DNA of 37,144 bases from Deltaproteobacteria bacterium (lineage in GTDB: Bacteria; Desulfobacterota; Desulfuromonadia; Geobacterales; Pseudopelobacteraceae), in the NCBI GenBank assembly GCA_021780495.1, contig JAJXYO010000041.1, positions 1-37,144 of the forward strand. The letters are read 5' to 3'. This document shows, piece by piece, positions 1-8,496 of this stretch. Under the pieces are notes generated by a model. The model did not search any database. It was not told the DNA's origin and worked only from the letters and a program-made list of their open reading frames with translations. The position numbers were made by a program, and so were the translations under genes. Position 1 is the stretch's first letter; each line of letters begins with the position of its first letter.

Positions 1-71
1 GACTTGGCTTGCTCTCGAAGAAGACGTGCTTGAGCAACTTCGATGTCGCTGATACAAACCGTTCTCGCCAT
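1..71 (-). CDS. N-terminal fragment of an unidentified gene, divergent from fliG
   Basis: On the minus strand an ATG at 69-71 is preceded by a strong ribosome binding site (GGAGG, complement of about 78-82), and an open frame runs off the left edge, giving 23 codons that start MARTVCISDIEVAQARLL. The strong binding site and open frame make a real gene likely. The function cannot be read from so few residues. The start faintly recalls small helix-turn-helix proteins linked to IS630-type elements, but this is a memory-level impression and not evidence. It lies where fliF would be expected upstream of fliG. Confidence 0.5.
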   Translation of the reverse strand, partial: MARTVCISDIEVAQARLLREQAK

Positions 72-200
72 GGGCCACCTCCATGTCGAGAGTATAAATT
101 AATGACATCTTGAATGCAACTTGGAATAAACAGGAAACGTGCACTACGAACCGGTTTTCTGCCGGACCACCACATCGGGACATGGGGTTCGTGAAATTAT

Positions 201-227
201 TTGACACAAAAGCGGTATCAATAGATT
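201..227 (+). promoter_or_regulatory. candidate sigma-70-like promoter upstream of fliG
   Basis: A perfect TTGACA lies at 201-206, followed after 15 bp by TAGATT at 222-227 (4 of 6 matches to TATAAT). The spacer is shorter than the ideal 17 bp. Because fliG here lacks an upstream fliF, a local promoter is needed or transcription enters from outside; this is the best candidate seen. No GG-N10-GC sigma-54 pattern was found in this gap. Confidence 0.3.
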
Positions 228-281
228 TCTGCGAACGAGAAAATACAGATAATATCTTCCGATAACTCAAACAGGAAACAT

Positions 282-1274
282 ATGACCGGCACAGATAAAG
301 CTGCAATCCTGTTGCTCTACCTTGGCAATGAAGTTACCGCCAAGGTCTTTGAGCATATGGATGATAACGAAATAAAGAAAATCAGTAAAAGCATGGGCGC
401 ACTCGGTCATGTTACACGTGAGACCATTATGCAAGTGGTTGAGGATTTCACGACGGTAGTTAACCCCGAATCAGGTATTTTCTCTCAGGGTGATGAGTTC
501 GTCCGCAAAATTCTGGAAAAAGCCCTCGGACCGGACAAGGCCGCCATGCTGATGGAGGAACTTGCCGCCTCCAGCTACGGAGATTTGGTCGATATTCTGG
601 CCAATATGGATTCCAAGAGCATTGCCAACTTCCTTTCACAGGAACATCCTCAGACCATTGCCGTTATTCTGGCAAAACTTAAATCAAAACAGACCAGCGA
701 GATCATCAGCCTGCTGCCTCAAGAACTGCAGGCCGAGGTTGTGCTTCGAATTGCCGATGTTGAGCAGGTGTCTCCGGAGATACTTCAAGAGATCGACGAT
801 GTTATGAAGCGGGAAATCAGCTCTATGGGGGGAACTCAGCGCTATAAGGTCGGAGGTATTGAAAAGGTGGTGGATATGTTCAACCATTTCGATCGCAGCA
901 AAGAGAAGCAGATACTTGATAAGTTGGATGTGATCAGTCCTCCGCTGGCGGAGATCATCCGTAAGCATCTCTTTACCTTCGAGGACGTTTTCAGTCTGGA
1001 TGACCGCAGCATTCAGTCTGTCATGCGCGAGGTTTCCAATGATACCCTGACCCTTGCCATGAAAACGTCGCCGGATGAGGTCAAGGACAAGATTTTCAAA
1101 AATATCTCCAGCCGTGCCGCTGAAATGATCAAGGAAGACCTGGAGGTCATGGGGCCGGTACGCCTTTCCGATGTAGAGAAGGCCCAGAGCGAGATTATAA
1201 AAATCGTTCGAAAGATGGAGGAGGAAGGCAAGATCGTTCTGGCAGGTCGCGGGGGAGACGATGTCCTCGTCTAG
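282..1274 (+). CDS. fliG: flagellar motor switch protein FliG
   Basis: FliG is the C-ring rotor protein that binds the MS-ring protein FliF through its N-terminal domain and interacts with the stator through its C-terminal domain. The 330-residue product has the family length. Visible marks are the EHPQ motif at residues 121-124 in the middle domain, the GG linker near residues 183-184, and the C-terminal torque helix region with LDDRSIQ near residues 239-245. The ATG is the only start codon after an in-frame stop at 222-224; the ribosome binding site (AGGA at 273-276) is weak. It overlaps fliH by 14 nt. In related genomes fliG directly follows fliF; here a 210-bp noncoding gap and a divergent gene fragment precede it. 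Confidence 0.97.
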   Translation: MTGTDKAAILLLYLGNEVTAKVFEHMDDNEIKKISKSMGALGHVTRETIMQVVEDFTTVVNPESGIFSQGDEFVRKILEKALGPDKAAMLMEELAASSYGDLVDILANMDSKSIANFLSQEHPQTIAVILAKLKSKQTSEIISLLPQELQAEVVLRIADVEQVSPEILQEIDDVMKREISSMGGTQRYKVGGIEKVVDMFNHFDRSKEKQILDKLDVISPPLAEIIRKHLFTFEDVFSLDDRSIQSVMREVSNDTLTLAMKTSPDEVKDKIFKNISSRAAEMIKEDLEVMGPVRLSDVEKAQSEIIKIVRKMEEEGKIVLAGRGGDDVLV

Positions 1275-1992
1275 GATTATAAAATTTCAGCCCGGCGGTA
1301 CGGGCGAAACCATGCCATCGTTTAACTTTCGTGCTATCGGGCAAGCGCCAGAAAATCACGGTGGTGGCGGCTTTGTCCCACTCGGCCTGTTTGACACCTC
1401 GGAGCTGACAGGGAATCTTGCGATAGCCCAGAAGGCTCCAGCGGAACCGGACAGCGTTGTATTGAGCGAAGAGGAGCTTAACAGCCGGATTAAAGAATCG
1501 TTCGAAAATGGGCTTGTCGAAGGGAAAAATCTCGCGGAACGAGGTCTGTTTAACGTATTTAAAGCACTGCGGACTGCCAGCGAAGGGATCCACCTGTTGC
1601 GGGAAAAAGTCCTGCGGGAGTCAGAGGATGAACTCCTCACGCTTATTATCATGGTGGCCCGCAAGGTCATATTGCGAGAGGTTTCGCAAGATCGCAGCAT
1701 CCTGTCGAAAGTGCTGCAGAATGCCATTGCCGGCCTTTCGGAACGCGATGAAATTACCGTTCGCCTCAATCCGGATGACTACGCCCTGGCGACCACGGGA
1801 CATGCTGATATTCTCAGCAGGGAGTTGATAAGCGATAGAATGAGTCTTAAACCGGACCCAACGGTACTTTCTGGTTGCTGCCTGATCGATACGGATATGG
1901 GGACAATCAATGCGAGCATCGATGCCCAGCTGGATGAGATCTATCGGCGGCTGCTGGAGGAACGCTGCCTGTCTCCTGGCACCGGCGCCTGA
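1261..1992 (+). CDS. fliH: flagellar assembly protein FliH (export ATPase regulator)
   Basis: FliH is a cytoplasmic stator-like protein that holds the export ATPase FliI at the export gate and restrains its activity. The 243-residue product has a variable N-terminus, a helical middle with charged residues, and the conserved C-terminal FliH/YscL domain (about residues 120-240, including LIIMVARKVILREV and an ITVRLNPDD segment). The ATG at 1261 lies inside the end of fliG, with a GGGGGAG ribosome binding site just upstream, so the two genes are translationally coupled. It is followed by fliI, its ATPase partner. Confidence 0.93.
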   Translation: MSSSRIIKFQPGGTGETMPSFNFRAIGQAPENHGGGGFVPLGLFDTSELTGNLAIAQKAPAEPDSVVLSEEELNSRIKESFENGLVEGKNLAERGLFNVFKALRTASEGIHLLREKVLRESEDELLTLIIMVARKVILREVSQDRSILSKVLQNAIAGLSERDEITVRLNPDDYALATTGHADILSRELISDRMSLKPDPTVLSGCCLIDTDMGTINASIDAQLDEIYRRLLEERCLSPGTGA

Positions 1993-2013
1993 TGCCGGGG
2001 GGTATGAAGTCCC

Positions 2014-3333
2014 ATGTTTGATTCCACACTCAAGCTTGATAAATATCGTTCTGCTGTTGAACTGGCAAAACCGGTCCGGCTGCACGGCAAGGTTACCCAG
2101 GTAGTCGGTCTGGTGATCGAGGGCTACTGCCCTGATACGTCAGTCGGTGCCATCTGCGAGATCAAGCCGCAGGACGGCGAACCGATACCGGCCGAGGTGG
2201 TCGGTTTCCGTAATAACAAAACGCTGCTGATGCCGCTCGGTGAATTGCGGGGAGTCGGGCTTGACAGTCTCATTTCGGTCAGACGCGACAAGGCCACGAT
2301 GGGCGTTGGACCGCTCATGCTGGGGCGGGTTATCGATGGGTTGGGCAACCCGATTGACGGCAAGGGTCCCGTACGGGTTGAAGAAGAGTATCCGATCTAT
2401 GCCGCGCCGGTCAACCCGATGTCGCGCCCTCCGATCCGCAAGCCGCTTGACCTTGGGATACGCAGTATCAATGGATTGTTGACCTGTGGCCAGGGACAGC
2501 GAGTCGGCATCATGGCCGGTTCGGGTGTCGGAAAATCGACATTGCTGGGCATGATCGCCCGTTACACCGAGGCCGACGTCAATATAATCGCTCTGATTGG
2601 TGAGCGTGGACGAGAACTGCGCGAATTCATTGAAAAGGATCTCCAGGAGCAGGGGTTGCAAAAATCAGTGGTTGTCGTGGCAACGTCCGATCAGCCACCG
2701 CTGGTGAGGATGCGGGGTGCCTACATCGCGACTACGATCGCTGAATACTTTCAAAAGCAGGGCAAGAAAGTACTACTGATGATGGATTCGGCAACCCGTT
2801 TTGCCATGGCCATGCGCGAAGTCGGGCTGGCGATCGGTGAGCCGCCTACCACCAAAGGCTATACACCCTCTGTGTTTGCTGCGCTGCCCAAGCTGCTGGA
2901 GCGGAGTGGTAACTTCTCGCAGGGGAGCATTACCGGCCTCTATACGGTTCTGGTCGAAGGGGATGATTTTAACGAGCCGATCTCCGATGCCATGCGCAGC
3001 ATTCTGGATGGGCACATAGTGCTTTCCCGGGAGCTGGCGGCGCGCAACATCTACCCGCCTATCGATGTGCTGGCAAGTGCAAGCAGGGTCATGACGGATG
3101 TCACCTCCCCGGAGCATCAGAAGCTGGCCGGGAAGTTCAAAGAATCATTGGCAATTTATCGCCAGTCTGAGGATCTGATAAATATCGGGGCATACAAGGA
3201 TGGCAGCAATCCCGGTATAGATTATGCTATCTCCAAGAATGAGGGTATGCAGTCCTATCTTAAGCAGTCCATTCATGACCCGGTTAGCATGAATGATTCT
3301 GTTCAGAGTCTGAAGGGTATATTCGAGGGTTGA
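2014..3333 (+). CDS. fliI: flagellum-specific export ATPase FliI
   Basis: FliI is the F1-ATPase-beta-like hexameric ATPase that drives unfolding and delivery of export substrates at the flagellar type III gate. The 439 residues match the family length. The Walker A loop AGSGVGKST is at residues 168-176, the Walker B strand ending in D258 follows KKVLLMM, and the family signature PSVFAALPKLLERSG lies near residues 286-300. The start ATG has GGGGGG at 1997-2002 as ribosome binding site, 11 nt upstream. An earlier ATG at 2003 opens only a five-codon frame and is discarded. Confidence 0.98.
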   Translation: MFDSTLKLDKYRSAVELAKPVRLHGKVTQVVGLVIEGYCPDTSVGAICEIKPQDGEPIPAEVVGFRNNKTLLMPLGELRGVGLDSLISVRRDKATMGVGPLMLGRVIDGLGNPIDGKGPVRVEEEYPIYAAPVNPMSRPPIRKPLDLGIRSINGLLTCGQGQRVGIMAGSGVGKSTLLGMIARYTEADVNIIALIGERGRELREFIEKDLQEQGLQKSVVVVATSDQPPLVRMRGAYIATTIAEYFQKQGKKVLLMMDSATRFAMAMREVGLAIGEPPTTKGYTPSVFAALPKLLERSGNFSQGSITGLYTVLVEGDDFNEPISDAMRSILDGHIVLSRELAARNIYPPIDVLASASRVMTDVTSPEHQKLAGKFKESLAIYRQSEDLINIGAYKDGSNPGIDYAISKNEGMQSYLKQSIHDPVSMNDSVQSLKGIFEG

Positions 3334-3364
3334 CACGGACGACAGCATAAGGAGGTGAGCTTGT

Positions 3365-3808
3365 GTGGCAGACAAGAAATTTAAACTTGAACAGGTGCTT
3401 AACTATCGTCGAGAAATAGAGAAGGTGCGTAAGCTCGATTTTGTCAGCGCCAAGCTGGAGCTCGAGCATGCCAATGATGTACTTACGCAGCACGAATCCC
3501 ATGTGGATGAGTTGGCGAGAGAATTTCACGCGCGTCAGACAGAGTTGAACGGTATTGAGGAATTGCGCAGATACGTAGATTTTTTTGCCCGCAAACGTGA
3601 AGAAATAAATAATCAGAAAGCGCGTATAGACCAGCTCGGTTGTGTTCTGACAGACAAGCGTGATGACCTGCTGGATGCCACTCGGGATAAAAAGGTGCTG
3701 GAATCATTGAAGGGAAAAAAAGCACGGGAGTTCAGACTGGAAATGGAACAGAAAGAGCGGGCATTTCTCGATGAAATAGCTATTCAGAAAAAGGGTGGGC
3801 CTTCCTGA
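3365..3808 (+). CDS. fliJ: flagellar export chaperone FliJ
   Basis: FliJ is a small coiled-coil protein that sits in the centre of the FliI ring and links it to FlhA. The 147-residue product starts with the typical FliJ opening (FKLEQVLNYRREIE at residues 6-19) and is almost entirely charged heptad-like helix. The start is GTG at 3365, chosen because a strong AAGGAGG at 3349-3355 lies 9 nt upstream and the nearby TTG at 3361 is out of frame. It follows fliI and its TGA stop overlaps the ATG of the next gene by one base. Confidence 0.9.
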   Translation: MADKKFKLEQVLNYRREIEKVRKLDFVSAKLELEHANDVLTQHESHVDELAREFHARQTELNGIEELRRYVDFFARKREEINNQKARIDQLGCVLTDKRDDLLDATRDKKVLESLKGKKAREFRLEMEQKERAFLDEIAIQKKGGPS

Positions 3809-4371
3809 TGGGCCGCATAGTCAAGATTATGACTATAGTGGTGATTTTCGGATGTTGCCTGACGTTAGGGGCGATACCGCAGGTGTTGTCGCGTGCTGGT
3901 GCCGAGAGTGAGGCTACCGCCGCTAAGCAGCCCCCCGGATCTGGTAAGGTGTCGCCGGAAGAAGGGCAACAACCTCCCAATGCATCACGGGCGGCTCGCG
4001 AGGAAAAGGCTTTGCAGGATGCCCGCCGTCAGCAACTTTCTGAGAAGGAAGCGGCCTTGGCAGCTAAAGAACTGGAATTAAAAAAAATGAGCGCCAAACT
4101 TGACGCCCAGCTCAAGCAGCTTGAAGAGAGAAAAAAACAGCTTGATTCGTCACTAAAACAGCAGAAAAAAACAGTAGACGACAAACGCAAAAGGATGCTG
4201 ACACTGCTCAAGAAAATGCGGCCGGAACAGGCCGGCCAGTATCTGGGCAACATGCAGGGAGTGGTGGTTGTATCCATTTTGAACGATCTGAACAACACAA
4301 CTGTCCTTAAGTTGATACCGTATCTCAACCAACCGTTGGTTCTTAAATGGATCAAGGAGAACCTCAAATAA
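3808..4371 (+). CDS. MotE-like secreted coiled-coil protein with MgtE-N-like C-terminus
   Basis: The 187-residue product has an N-terminal hydrophobic segment (about residues 6-28, signal anchor or signal peptide), a low-complexity linker, a long charged coiled coil (about residues 62-135), and a compact C-terminal segment (KKMRPEQAGQYLGNM through residue 187) resembling the MgtE intracellular N domain. This layout is that of MotE/FlbB-type proteins encoded between fliJ and fliK in many flagellar clusters. In some bacteria they act as periplasmic chaperones or scaffolds for motor components; that role here is inference. ATG overlaps the fliJ stop by one base. Confidence 0.75.
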   Translation: MGRIVKIMTIVVIFGCCLTLGAIPQVLSRAGAESEATAAKQPPGSGKVSPEEGQQPPNASRAAREEKALQDARRQQLSEKEAALAAKELELKKMSAKLDAQLKQLEERKKQLDSSLKQQKKTVDDKRKRMLTLLKKMRPEQAGQYLGNMQGVVVVSILNDLNNTTVLKLIPYLNQPLVLKWIKENLK

Positions 4372-4381
4372 TTCGTATAAT

Positions 4382-4415
4382 CTTATGGACGGTTTCTGTC
4401 CATGTTCATAAGAAA
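4382..4415 (+). repeat. small hairpin between the MotE-like gene and fliK
   Basis: ATGGAC at 4385-4390 and GTCCAT at 4398-4403 form a 6-bp stem with a 7-nt loop. CTTAT (4382-4386) and ATAAG (about 4407-4411) can extend it with a bulge. There is no T tract, so it is not a good terminator. It may stabilise or process the mRNA. Confidence 0.4.
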
Positions 4416-4441
4416 TCAATAAGAGAAAGGAGGTGAAAAAA

Positions 4442-6376
4442 ATGAATACAGGACAGATGATGGCAGTAATGCAACAAACGCCGGCCAGCATGGCGGTTCC
4501 ACAGGCCGGTGAGTCCGCCGTGTTGGATGGGAAGGAGGGCGCTTTTGCCGGGCTATTACAGGGTGTGTCGAGACATACAGCCTTGCAGGCTGCGGTCGCG
4601 GGACAGGGTGTTGCGCTTAATGTATCTAGGGCAACATCTGCGCCGGAGATGGTGAGTGATGCCATGACGGCATTGTTAATGGCTGCAGGCACCGGCGGAA
4701 AAGAGGCGACACCAGTGCTGGCTGATTCAAGCGAAGTAACATCCGGCAGCGTCTCTCCAGATGACACAACCACCGACCAAGAGTCACAGAACGTGACGCT
4801 GGGTGCGAACGGGGCACAGCTTGCCCTGTTGATCTCCCAGTTACATGGCAGAATGCCAGAGTTGAGCAGCGTCACAGACAGCCGGTCGGAAGCCCCACAA
4901 GAGATGTCACAGACGCGTCACGGTATCGCCGTAGCACTTGAACGAGCCGATCTGGTGAAGATCGGAAGGAATGTTCCATTGCCGGAGACCGCAACACCTG
5001 TAAATACTGCCGGAGTGGAAAATCCCGTGCGTTCCGCCGCCGGCACAGCAGCCGTAGCTACCCAAGTACCAGTGATGGCGACGATTGCTGCAGGAAATGG
5101 ATCGTTTGTACATCTCACATCTGGAATGAAAGTCGCAACACCCCCTCACAACGAGGCGGTCGTCACAGAAGGTGACAAGTACGCAGCAATGAAACCCACG
5201 GAAGTGACGCGGTCAGCCGGTGCAACCTTGCAGGTCTCTACAGACCAGGCCGTTCGTCAACCCGATGTGTCTTTTACGTATGTACGGGATGCCATGAAGA
5301 ACGTCACTGAGTCACAACGACAACCAGTGCTTGCGGTGCCGAGCAACGCTGAGGTTGCCACCGAGCCTGCCCTACCTGCAAAGACGGCTTTACACGAGCC
5401 GGTAGGGGCTGAGAAAAACGTTACGGTAATGGAAAACGGTGTGCCTCAGTCAGAACAACCGGTACATCAAAGCCGGACAGCGTCGTTGTCACCAACTCCG
5501 GCAGCAACAAGGCCGGTGGAGATAGCATCGCAGAAAAATGAGGACACCGCTGATGTGCCTGCAGTGCAAGCCGGTACGACAGGGCAGCAGGATCAGCTAC
5601 AGAAGATGCGGCCTGCTACTTCGATAACCCCTCGATCGGTATCCGCCGTAAATGCAGGCGAAGCCAAGCCTGAGTCGGCGCCGGTGCGTAGCGATCCGCA
5701 TGAAGTGCGCAAAATCCAGCCGAGCGTGCAGGTGGATACCACGAAAATCATTGCTGCAACCCCTTCAGGAGAAAAACAGCCCGGCACTGATGAAAATGAA
5801 ACGCCGGATCGTGGCATGAATGGGAATCTTCAGCAACAGGTCCTTCCGCTGGCAAAAACAGAAGGTTCTTTATCCACAAGTTCTGCTTCCGGGGCAACAC
5901 AGAACGACACTTCCCGGACCGCTCTGCCACCAGAACAGATTGTACAACAGGTGCGGGATCGTCTCGTGAATCACGAAACAAAACCGGGCAGCGAGCAGAT
6001 TGTACTCAGACTATCGCCGGAACACCTTGGTGAGTTGAAGGTAAACCTGAACCTTGAAGGCCAAAGATTGAAGGTGGAGATTGTCGCAGAAAACAAGATG
6101 GTGCGCGACTCCCTCATGCAACATACCGATGCGCTCAAAGAATCGCTATCCCGGCAGAATATAAAGATGGATTCATTCGAGGTTACCACGGGCGGCAATG
6201 GCGCAGGTGATAGTGGTCGCGGTCAGGGGCAGGGTAACTGGCGCGAACTAGCCCAGCAGAGACAGCAAAACGCCTGGATGCCGGACGGTGGCTATCGCCT
6301 GGCAAAACAGGCAGCACCATCCTTAGCGGCGTACCAGGCTAAATCAGATCACATGATGGTTGACCTTCACTACTGA
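4442..6376 (+). CDS. fliK: flagellar hook-length control protein FliK
   Basis: FliK is the exported molecular ruler that measures the hook and switches FlhB export specificity. The 644-residue product is a long Thr/Pro/Ala/Val-rich unstructured region followed by a C-terminal flg_hook domain with RLSPEHLGELKVNL near residue 522 and a Gln/Gly-rich tail. An in-frame GTG at 4433 lies inside the strong ribosome binding site (AAAGGAGGTG, about 4427-4435), so ATG at 4442 is taken as the start. The protein is long compared with enteric FliK (about 400 residues), although the downstream hook protein is short. flgD starts just after its stop. Confidence 0.88.
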   Translation: MNTGQMMAVMQQTPASMAVPQAGESAVLDGKEGAFAGLLQGVSRHTALQAAVAGQGVALNVSRATSAPEMVSDAMTALLMAAGTGGKEATPVLADSSEVTSGSVSPDDTTTDQESQNVTLGANGAQLALLISQLHGRMPELSSVTDSRSEAPQEMSQTRHGIAVALERADLVKIGRNVPLPETATPVNTAGVENPVRSAAGTAAVATQVPVMATIAAGNGSFVHLTSGMKVATPPHNEAVVTEGDKYAAMKPTEVTRSAGATLQVSTDQAVRQPDVSFTYVRDAMKNVTESQRQPVLAVPSNAEVATEPALPAKTALHEPVGAEKNVTVMENGVPQSEQPVHQSRTASLSPTPAATRPVEIASQKNEDTADVPAVQAGTTGQQDQLQKMRPATSITPRSVSAVNAGEAKPESAPVRSDPHEVRKIQPSVQVDTTKIIAATPSGEKQPGTDENETPDRGMNGNLQQQVLPLAKTEGSLSTSSASGATQNDTSRTALPPEQIVQQVRDRLVNHETKPGSEQIVLRLSPEHLGELKVNLNLEGQRLKVEIVAENKMVRDSLMQHTDALKESLSRQNIKMDSFEVTTGGNGAGDSGRGQGQGNWRELAQQRQQNAWMPDGGYRLAKQAAPSLAAYQAKSDHMMVDLHY

Positions 6377-6392
6377 AAGCGAGGTGAATAAC

Positions 6393-7055
6393 ATGATAAG
6401 CAGTGTAACTTCAACAGCCGATGCAACTGCAGCCAATGCTGCAATGAAATCGTCGTTGGGCCTGAGCAGTGATGACTTCTTGAAATTGTTTGTGGCCCAG
6501 CTGCAAAATCAGGATCCGCTGGCACCGCAGGATCCTGCGGCGATGCTGACTCAGCTCTCCCAGATGACTATGGTGGAACAGGCAAATAACACCAATACGG
6601 CGCTGAATAATCTGCTGACAGCTCAGAATAACTCTACATCTATAAACTCGGTATCGTTCATCGGAAAGACTGTCACGGCAAACGGTAATGCGGCAGTGTT
6701 TGACGGCTCTTCGCCGACGTCGTTACAGTACAATCTCCCCGCCGCGGCCTCATCAGGCACGGTAACAATTACGGATGCTGCAGGAAATACCATCAGAACC
6801 GCTGCACTAGGGGCGCAGGCCTCGGGTAATTCCAGCTTTTCCTGGGATGGCCGCGACAACAGCGGCGCACTTGTCCCGGCCGGTGCTTACAGCTTTGCGG
6901 TAAATGCAACTTCCACCAATGGTACTGCCATAGCAGCCACAACGTATACCACTGGGCGCGTAGATGGAATTAACGTTGCCAGCGGAACACCAGTGCTGAC
7001 TATCGGCGCCGCAACAGTTTCGCTTTCGAATGTCATTAGCATATCGGGGGTCTGA
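6393..7055 (+). CDS. flgD: flagellar hook capping protein FlgD
   Basis: FlgD is the scaffold cap at the tip of the growing hook. The 220-residue product has the conserved N-terminal segment DDFLKLFVAQLQNQDPL, followed by LSQMTMVEQ, then a C-terminal beta-rich FlgD Ig/Tudor-like region with the motif SFSWDGRDNSG. A TTG at 6360 opens the frame earlier, inside fliK, but GAGGTG at 6381-6386 sits correctly for the ATG at 6393, which is used here. It lies between the ruler gene and a small hook-cluster gene. Confidence 0.95.
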   Translation: MISSVTSTADATAANAAMKSSLGLSSDDFLKLFVAQLQNQDPLAPQDPAAMLTQLSQMTMVEQANNTNTALNNLLTAQNNSTSINSVSFIGKTVTANGNAAVFDGSSPTSLQYNLPAAASSGTVTITDAAGNTIRTAALGAQASGNSSFSWDGRDNSGALVPAGAYSFAVNATSTNGTAIAATTYTTGRVDGINVASGTPVLTIGAATVSLSNVISISGV

Positions 7056-7058
7056 GGG

Positions 7059-7445
7059 ATGGTTGATCCGATTTTAATTCCAAATCCGCTTCAGCCGGGC
7101 AGGAGTGACAGGGCAAACCAGCAAAAAAATGTCAGTAGTCTGGCATCAGATTCAGCCTTCGCACGGGTTCTGGATCAAAAACTTCCGATCCAGGGGGTGA
7201 AATTTTCGCAACATGCCCAGGACCGGCTGAAGGCCCGCAACATAAGCCTGTCGCCTAATGACCTGGCCCGCTTGGAAGGTGCAGTCAACAGTGTTGCCCA
7301 GAAAGGTGGCAAGGAGTCGCTGGTTATGATGGGCGACGCGGCCCTGGTGGTAAGTATCAAGAACCGCACCGTGGTGACTGCCATGGACCGGGCACAAATG
7401 CAGGGTAATGTGTTTACCAACATCGATTCAGCAGTAATTATTTAA
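7059..7445 (+). CDS. flagellar operon protein of the TIGR02530 type
   Basis: The 128-residue product has a conserved core with FSQHAQDRLKARNISLS, then a helix and a strand-rich end (VVSIKNRTVVTAMDRAQMQG). This pattern fits the TIGR02530 flagellar operon protein, found next to flgD and flgE in Geobacter, Bacillus and related clusters. No biochemical role is established that I can state. The start ATG has a GAGGG ribosome binding site directly upstream and lies 3 nt after the flgD stop. No signal peptide or membrane segment is visible. Confidence 0.82.
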   Translation: MVDPILIPNPLQPGRSDRANQQKNVSSLASDSAFARVLDQKLPIQGVKFSQHAQDRLKARNISLSPNDLARLEGAVNSVAQKGGKESLVMMGDAALVVSIKNRTVVTAMDRAQMQGNVFTNIDSAVII

Positions 7446-7454
7446 AAACGTACC

Positions 7455-7481
7455 AGGGCTGGTCCTCCGAGAGGAAGCCCT
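7455..7481 (+). repeat. hairpin 1 upstream of flgE
   Basis: AGGGCT (7455-7460) pairs with AGCCCT (7476-7481), and TCCTC (7463-7467) pairs with GAGGA (7471-7475). This gives 11 base pairs with a 2-nt GG bulge and a CGA triloop. It lies just after the preceding stop codon with no T tract after it, so it looks more like an mRNA processing or stabilising element than a terminator. Confidence 0.6.
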
Positions 7482-7482
7482 C

Positions 7483-7508
7483 GAAACGCCGACTGATTGA
7501 CGCGTTTC
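7483..7508 (+). repeat. hairpin 2 upstream of flgE
   Basis: GAAACGC (7483-7489) and GCGTTTC (7502-7508) form a perfect 7-bp stem around a 12-nt loop. It begins one base after the first hairpin and ends 36 nt before the flgE ATG, leaving the ribosome binding site free. Confidence 0.55.
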
Positions 7509-7544
7509 ACCCCAAACTCTCTCAAGATGCAAGGAGGCAACACC

Positions 7545-8432
7545 ATGAGTATCACATCAGCAATGTATACCGGCGTCAGCGGCCTGTTGGCCAACGGAGA
7601 AGGCATCAACGTCATCGGCAATAATCTTGCCAATGTAAACACCATCGGATACAAAGATTCGCGCATGCTTTTTTCCGATATGCTTTCCACCTCGATAGGG
7701 AACAATTCCCAGATTGGTCACGGCATCCAGATCCAGAAGGTCGATAACGTTTTCTCGCAGGGTTCTCTGGAAAACACCAGCAGTCTCACCGATATTGCGA
7801 TTCAGGGTGACGGATTCTTTGCACTTGGTGCACCCAGTACAGCTGCTGGTACTGCATTAACTCCAGGCACGGCCTTTTATACACGGGCTGGATCATTCCG
7901 GCTCGACAGCAGCGGCTTGGGTCTGGTTAATCCCGATGGCTACAAGGTGCTTGACACCGCCGGTATGCCCATCGTCTTTTCGGCCAAAGACTCTGGGGGT
8001 ACCATGGACTTTCAGAAGGTTGCAGGTGTTGATTCGACAGGCGCCATATCGGTACTGTACGCGGACCCGGCTACTGGTGTCACGACCACAGAGTACTACG
8101 GTGGCAACGGCGTGTCTGTTGCTGCTGGGGGGGCTGTCGTTAAGATCGCTGAAGCAAAAGTACCTAATCCGGCTGGCATGGTCAAGCAGGGGGGGACCCT
8201 TTTTACGCTGACCGCCCAGTCGGGCATCCCTGCCGCGCCCGCTGCGGGTGTTTTCAATAGTGCTAACGGTACAAACGAAGCAATGCTATCCAACAATCTT
8301 GAACTTAGCACAGTAGACATGGCGACTGAGATGGTAAATTTGATCACCACCCAAAGGGCCTATTCCGCCAACTCCAAGACCATTACCACGGCGGATCAAA
8401 TGACCCAGGAGGTACTAAGTCTTAAGCAATAA
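7545..8432 (+). CDS. flgE: flagellar hook protein FlgE (short form)
   Basis: This is a FlgE/F/G-family axial protein of 295 residues. It has the N-terminal signature NVIGNNLANVNTIGYKDS, the central IQGDGFFAL segment, and the C-terminal D0 helix with NLELSTVDMATEMVNLITTQ. Position between flgD and fliL identifies it as the hook protein. It is much shorter than enteric FlgE (about 400 residues) and near the size of the B. subtilis hook protein, so an outer D2-type domain is probably missing. The start ATG at 7545 follows AAGGAGG at 7531-7537; a TTG at 7497 opens the frame earlier but has no such site. Paired hairpins lie on both sides of the gene. Confidence 0.88.
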   Translation: MSITSAMYTGVSGLLANGEGINVIGNNLANVNTIGYKDSRMLFSDMLSTSIGNNSQIGHGIQIQKVDNVFSQGSLENTSSLTDIAIQGDGFFALGAPSTAAGTALTPGTAFYTRAGSFRLDSSGLGLVNPDGYKVLDTAGMPIVFSAKDSGGTMDFQKVAGVDSTGAISVLYADPATGVTTTEYYGGNGVSVAAGGAVVKIAEAKVPNPAGMVKQGGTLFTLTAQSGIPAAPAAGVFNSANGTNEAMLSNNLELSTVDMATEMVNLITTQRAYSANSKTITTADQMTQEVLSLKQ

Positions 8433-8459
8433 GCCGCTTATGTAGATGGAAAATCGGAT

Positions 8460-8494
8460 CGGAGGCCTATTCGCGCTTTGCGGATACGCCTCCG
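8460..8494 (+). repeat. strong hairpin 1 downstream of flgE
   Basis: Bases 8460-8474 pair with 8480-8494 as a 15-bp stem with one C-C mismatch and one G-T wobble, closing on a GCTTT loop. The outer part is CGGAGGC/GCCTCCG. The following bases TAACCGTTTAATT are only mildly T-rich, so termination would be partial at best. It starts 28 nt after the flgE stop. Confidence 0.7.
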
Positions 8495-8496
8495 TA

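Noticed and set aside
139..204. Short GTG-started frame of 21 codons before fliG
   Set aside because: It follows an AGGAAA-like string but has no resemblance to the FliF C-terminus or any known protein and is too short to support.
1195..2085. Long minus-strand frames across fliG, fliH and fliI
   Set aside because: They lie fully opposite well-identified flagellar genes and have no recognisable product or start signals; they are shadows of codon use.
8461..8474. GG-N10-GC pattern suggesting a sigma-54 promoter before fliL
   Set aside because: The surrounding bases do not match TGGCA or TTGCA, and the pattern is part of the hairpin stem.
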